DNA of 64,000 nt from Clavibacter nebraskensis NCPPB 2581 (GTDB taxonomy: Bacteria; Actinomycetota; Actinomycetes; Actinomycetales; Microbacteriaceae): positions 186,001-250,000 of the forward strand of contig NC_020891.1 in assembly GCF_000355695.1 (NCBI RefSeq), written 5' to 3'. The translations under genes were made by a program, and so were the position numbers. Positions within the stretch are counted from its first letter, which is position 1. Every line of letters begins with the position of its first letter. Shown here in pieces: positions 62,635-64,000 of the stretch. A model generated the notes under the pieces. It was not told the DNA's origin. It did no database searches and worked only from the letters and a program-made list of their open reading frames with translations.

Positions 62635-63177
62635 ATGACCGGCCCCCGCCTCCGCCCCTGGACCGCGTCCGATGCCGCCGCCCTGCGCGACGCGTTCCTC
62701 ACGACGCCGGATCTCGTCACCCAGCTCGGCGGCGCGGACCTGTCGAGCATCGAGGCGGCGGAGGCCCACATCTCGGGTCCGCTCGCCTCCGACGACGCGC
62801 ACCGCATCTGGGCGATCGTCGACGGGGGAGTCGCGATCGGCAGCGTCGGCGTCTCCGCGATCGACCGCCGGCACGACACGGCGTGGCTGCACTACTGGCT
62901 CGCGGGATCCGGCCGCGGCCGCGGTCTCGCCACCCGGGCGCTCGCGGGCGCGGCGGCGTGGGGCTTCGCCGACGGCCTGTTCCGCCTCGAGCTCGGCCAC
63001 CGCGTGAACAACCCGGCGTCGTGCCGGGTCGCGACGCGCTCGGGCTTCGCGGCCGAGGGGATCGAGCGCGCCAAGCTCCGCTACGGCGACGAGCGCTTCG
63101 ACGTGGAGACGCACGCGCGGCTCGCGACGGATCCAGCGACCGCTGTCGTGCCGCTTCCGGGTAGCGTCGGATCGTGA
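62635..63177 (+). CDS. RimJ/RimL-type GNAT acetyltransferase
   Basis: A 180-residue GNAT. RLRPWTASDAAALRDAFL at the N-terminus, the acetyl-CoA loop [20 protein letters not shown] and the RLELGHRVNNPASCRVATRS segment with the Asn/Ser and Arg of RimJ-like enzymes are all visible. It N-acetylates a protein terminus or small amine; substrate unknown. The SRPBCC gene overlaps its stop (GTGA). Confidence 0.88.
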   Translation: MTGPRLRPWTASDAAALRDAFLTTPDLVTQLGGADLSSIEAAEAHISGPLASDDAHRIWAIVDGGVAIGSVGVSAIDRRHDTAWLHYWLAGSGRGRGLATRALAGAAAWGFADGLFRLELGHRVNNPASCRVATRSGFAAEGIERAKLRYGDERFDVETHARLATDPATAVVPLPGSVGS

Positions 63178-63572
63178 CCTGGCCAGCGACGCACATCACC
63201 CGCTCCGTCGACGCCGACGTGGCATCTGTCGTCGCGGTGGCGGGGGATCCCGCGCGGCTGCCCGAGTGGGCGGCGGGCGTCAGCTCGGGGATCCGGCTCG
63301 AGGGCGGCCGCTGGCTGTCGGACTCGCCGATGGGCGCGATCGAGATCGCGTTCACGGGCCCGCGCGAGCTCGGGATCCTCGACCACGACGTGACGCTCCC
63401 CGACGGCACCGTGGTGCGCAACCCGCTGCGCGTGCTCCCGAACGACGAGGGCAGCGAGGTCGTCTTCACGCTCTTCCGTCGGCCGGGCATGACCGACATC
63501 GCGCTCGCGGAGGACGCGGCGCTCGTCGCGGACGACCTCGACCGGCTCGCGGCGCTGGTCGCGCGGGGCTGA
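63174..63572 (+). CDS. SRPBCC (polyketide-cyclase-like) protein
   Basis: A 132-residue protein from a GTG start coupled to the GNAT gene. HITRSVDADVASVVAVAGDP, LPEWAAGVSSGI and a late EVVFTLFRRPGMTD fit the START/SRPBCC helix-grip fold, which binds hydrophobic ligands. Ligand not predictable. Confidence 0.75.
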   Translation: MTWPATHITRSVDADVASVVAVAGDPARLPEWAAGVSSGIRLEGGRWLSDSPMGAIEIAFTGPRELGILDHDVTLPDGTVVRNPLRVLPNDEGSEVVFTLFRRPGMTDIALAEDAALVADDLDRLAALVARG

Positions 63573-63606
63573 GCGGTCAGCCCGGGAGCGGTGCTGCGCA
63601 GCGCGG

Positions 63607-64000
63607 TCAGCGCCCGAAGGCCCGGTCGATGCGGAGGAGGGCGATGTCGCGGAGGGCTGCCCGCACCTCGACCTGCTCGTCGGCGACGCCGTTCTGCGAT
63701 CGGCGCTGCAGCTCGAGGAGGATCTCGGGCGCCGAGCGTCCTGCGGCGCGGATGAGGAACACCCACCCGAACCGGTCCTCGTACGCGACGTTGCCAGCCC
63801 GGATCGCCGCCGCGGTGTCGGGATCCGGACCCGCGGACGCGGCCTGCTCGACGACCGACGACGATGCGCCGCGGCTCGTCTCCGCGGCCCGCTGCCCGAT
63901 GCGGGGGTGCTCCGCCAGGGCCGCCATCACCTCGGGCCAGGTCCACGCCTCCGCGGCGTCGCGCGCCGCCCTGCTCAGCTCCTCGACGGAGCCGTAGGGG
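63607..64000 (-). CDS. uraD: OHCU decarboxylase (UraD), 5' end beyond the window
   Basis: About 130 C-terminal residues of 2-oxo-4-hydroxy-4-carboxy-5-ureidoimidazoline decarboxylase. The frame remains open to the window edge, so the N-terminal His of the active site is outside. EHPRIGQRA, YEDRFGWVFLIRAAGRSAPEIL and LELQRRSQNGVADE are family landmarks. It gives S-allantoin in purine (urate) breakdown. Other urate genes are expected just beyond the edge. Confidence 0.87.
   Translation of the reverse strand, partial: PYGSVEELSRAARDAAEAWTWPEVMAALAEHPRIGQRAAETSRGASSSVVEQAASAGPDPDTAAAIRAGNVAYEDRFGWVFLIRAAGRSAPEILLELQRRSQNGVADEQVEVRAALRDIALLRIDRAFGR

Overview
The window is chromosomal DNA of a very GC-rich actinobacterium (by eye above 70% G+C, third positions almost always G or C). 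The content fits a plant-associated member of the Microbacteriaceae, most like Clavibacter: a giant secreted multi-domain pectin-esterase-type protein, a secreted AroQ-gamma chorismate mutase, a secreted cutinase/PETase-like hydrolase, a GH3 sugar-release operon, and heavy use of the GGA-TCC (GGATCC) dicodon for Gly-Ser. Genus level is inference. I see no insertion sequence, integrase, CRISPR array, rRNA or tRNA, and no gene-free stretch above 300 bases.

Layout. 1-1.6 kb: end of a DAB inorganic-carbon operon (dabA 3' end, a PII-like gene, a DUF6671 zinc-ribbon gene), all start/stop-overlapped. 1.66-3.2 kb: divergent quinone-oxidoreductase/MarR pair sharing two palindromic operators. 3.3-9 kb: Gfo/Idh/MocA oxidoreductase, secreted matrixin-like protease, lipoprotein, then a YcnI/PepSY copper-type cluster. 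9-10.8 kb: LacI regulator and Pr6Pr membrane protein. 11-14.8 kb: IclR-associated catabolic cluster (TRAP permease, small membrane protein, RraA aldolase, DUF1932 dehydrogenase), in which the permease and the dehydrogenase are broken. 14.8-18.9 kb: YdcF, DUF4287, a candidate fluoride riboswitch ahead of paired crcB genes, GNAT, NUDIX, DoxX and RibD/DHFR-like genes. 19-23.9 kb: DUF3100 transporter, RpiR regulator, HIBADH-type dehydrogenase and aldehyde dehydrogenase, a compact operon with no obvious known substrate. 24-31.2 kb: complete sugar operon (binding lipoprotein, two permeases, ThuA, Gfo/Idh/MocA, ROK repressor, HAD phosphatase).

31.3-42.5 kb: mixed accessory region with a chorismate mutase, FBP and MSMEG_6728-type genes, and a lower-GC two-gene ATPase plus TOPRIM-like module (34.4-36.2 kb) that looks like an imported anti-phage system. 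It also holds several decaying genes (GH95-like hydrolase, TetR, SDR, an unknown C-terminal remnant), a secreted polyester-hydrolase-like enzyme and YceI. 42.7-50.8 kb: one giant reverse-strand gene of about 2,690 codons with a signal peptide, roughly eleven Fn3 modules and five CE8 (pectinesterase-like) domains. It is interrupted by an internal deletion/frameshift, an in-frame TGA at the Trp of an LGRPW motif, and a 3' frameshift. 51.1-53.6 kb: ECF sigma/anti-sigma pair and an HTH plus DUF6036 nucleotidyltransferase toxin-antitoxin-like pair with its own palindrome. 53.7-64 kb: MFS transporter, TPR protein, a LacI-regulated ABC importer plus GH3 beta-glycosidase operon (bxl-like), GNAT, SRPBCC protein and the partial uraD gene.

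How it works together: two complete ABC sugar operons, the GH3 enzyme and the secreted cell-wall and cuticle enzymes suit growth on plant polymers. Many genes in the accessory stretches carry deletions at GC-rich junctions or one-base shifts in G/C runs. This is either real host-adaptive decay or a systematic sequence error, and raw reads or strain comparison would decide.
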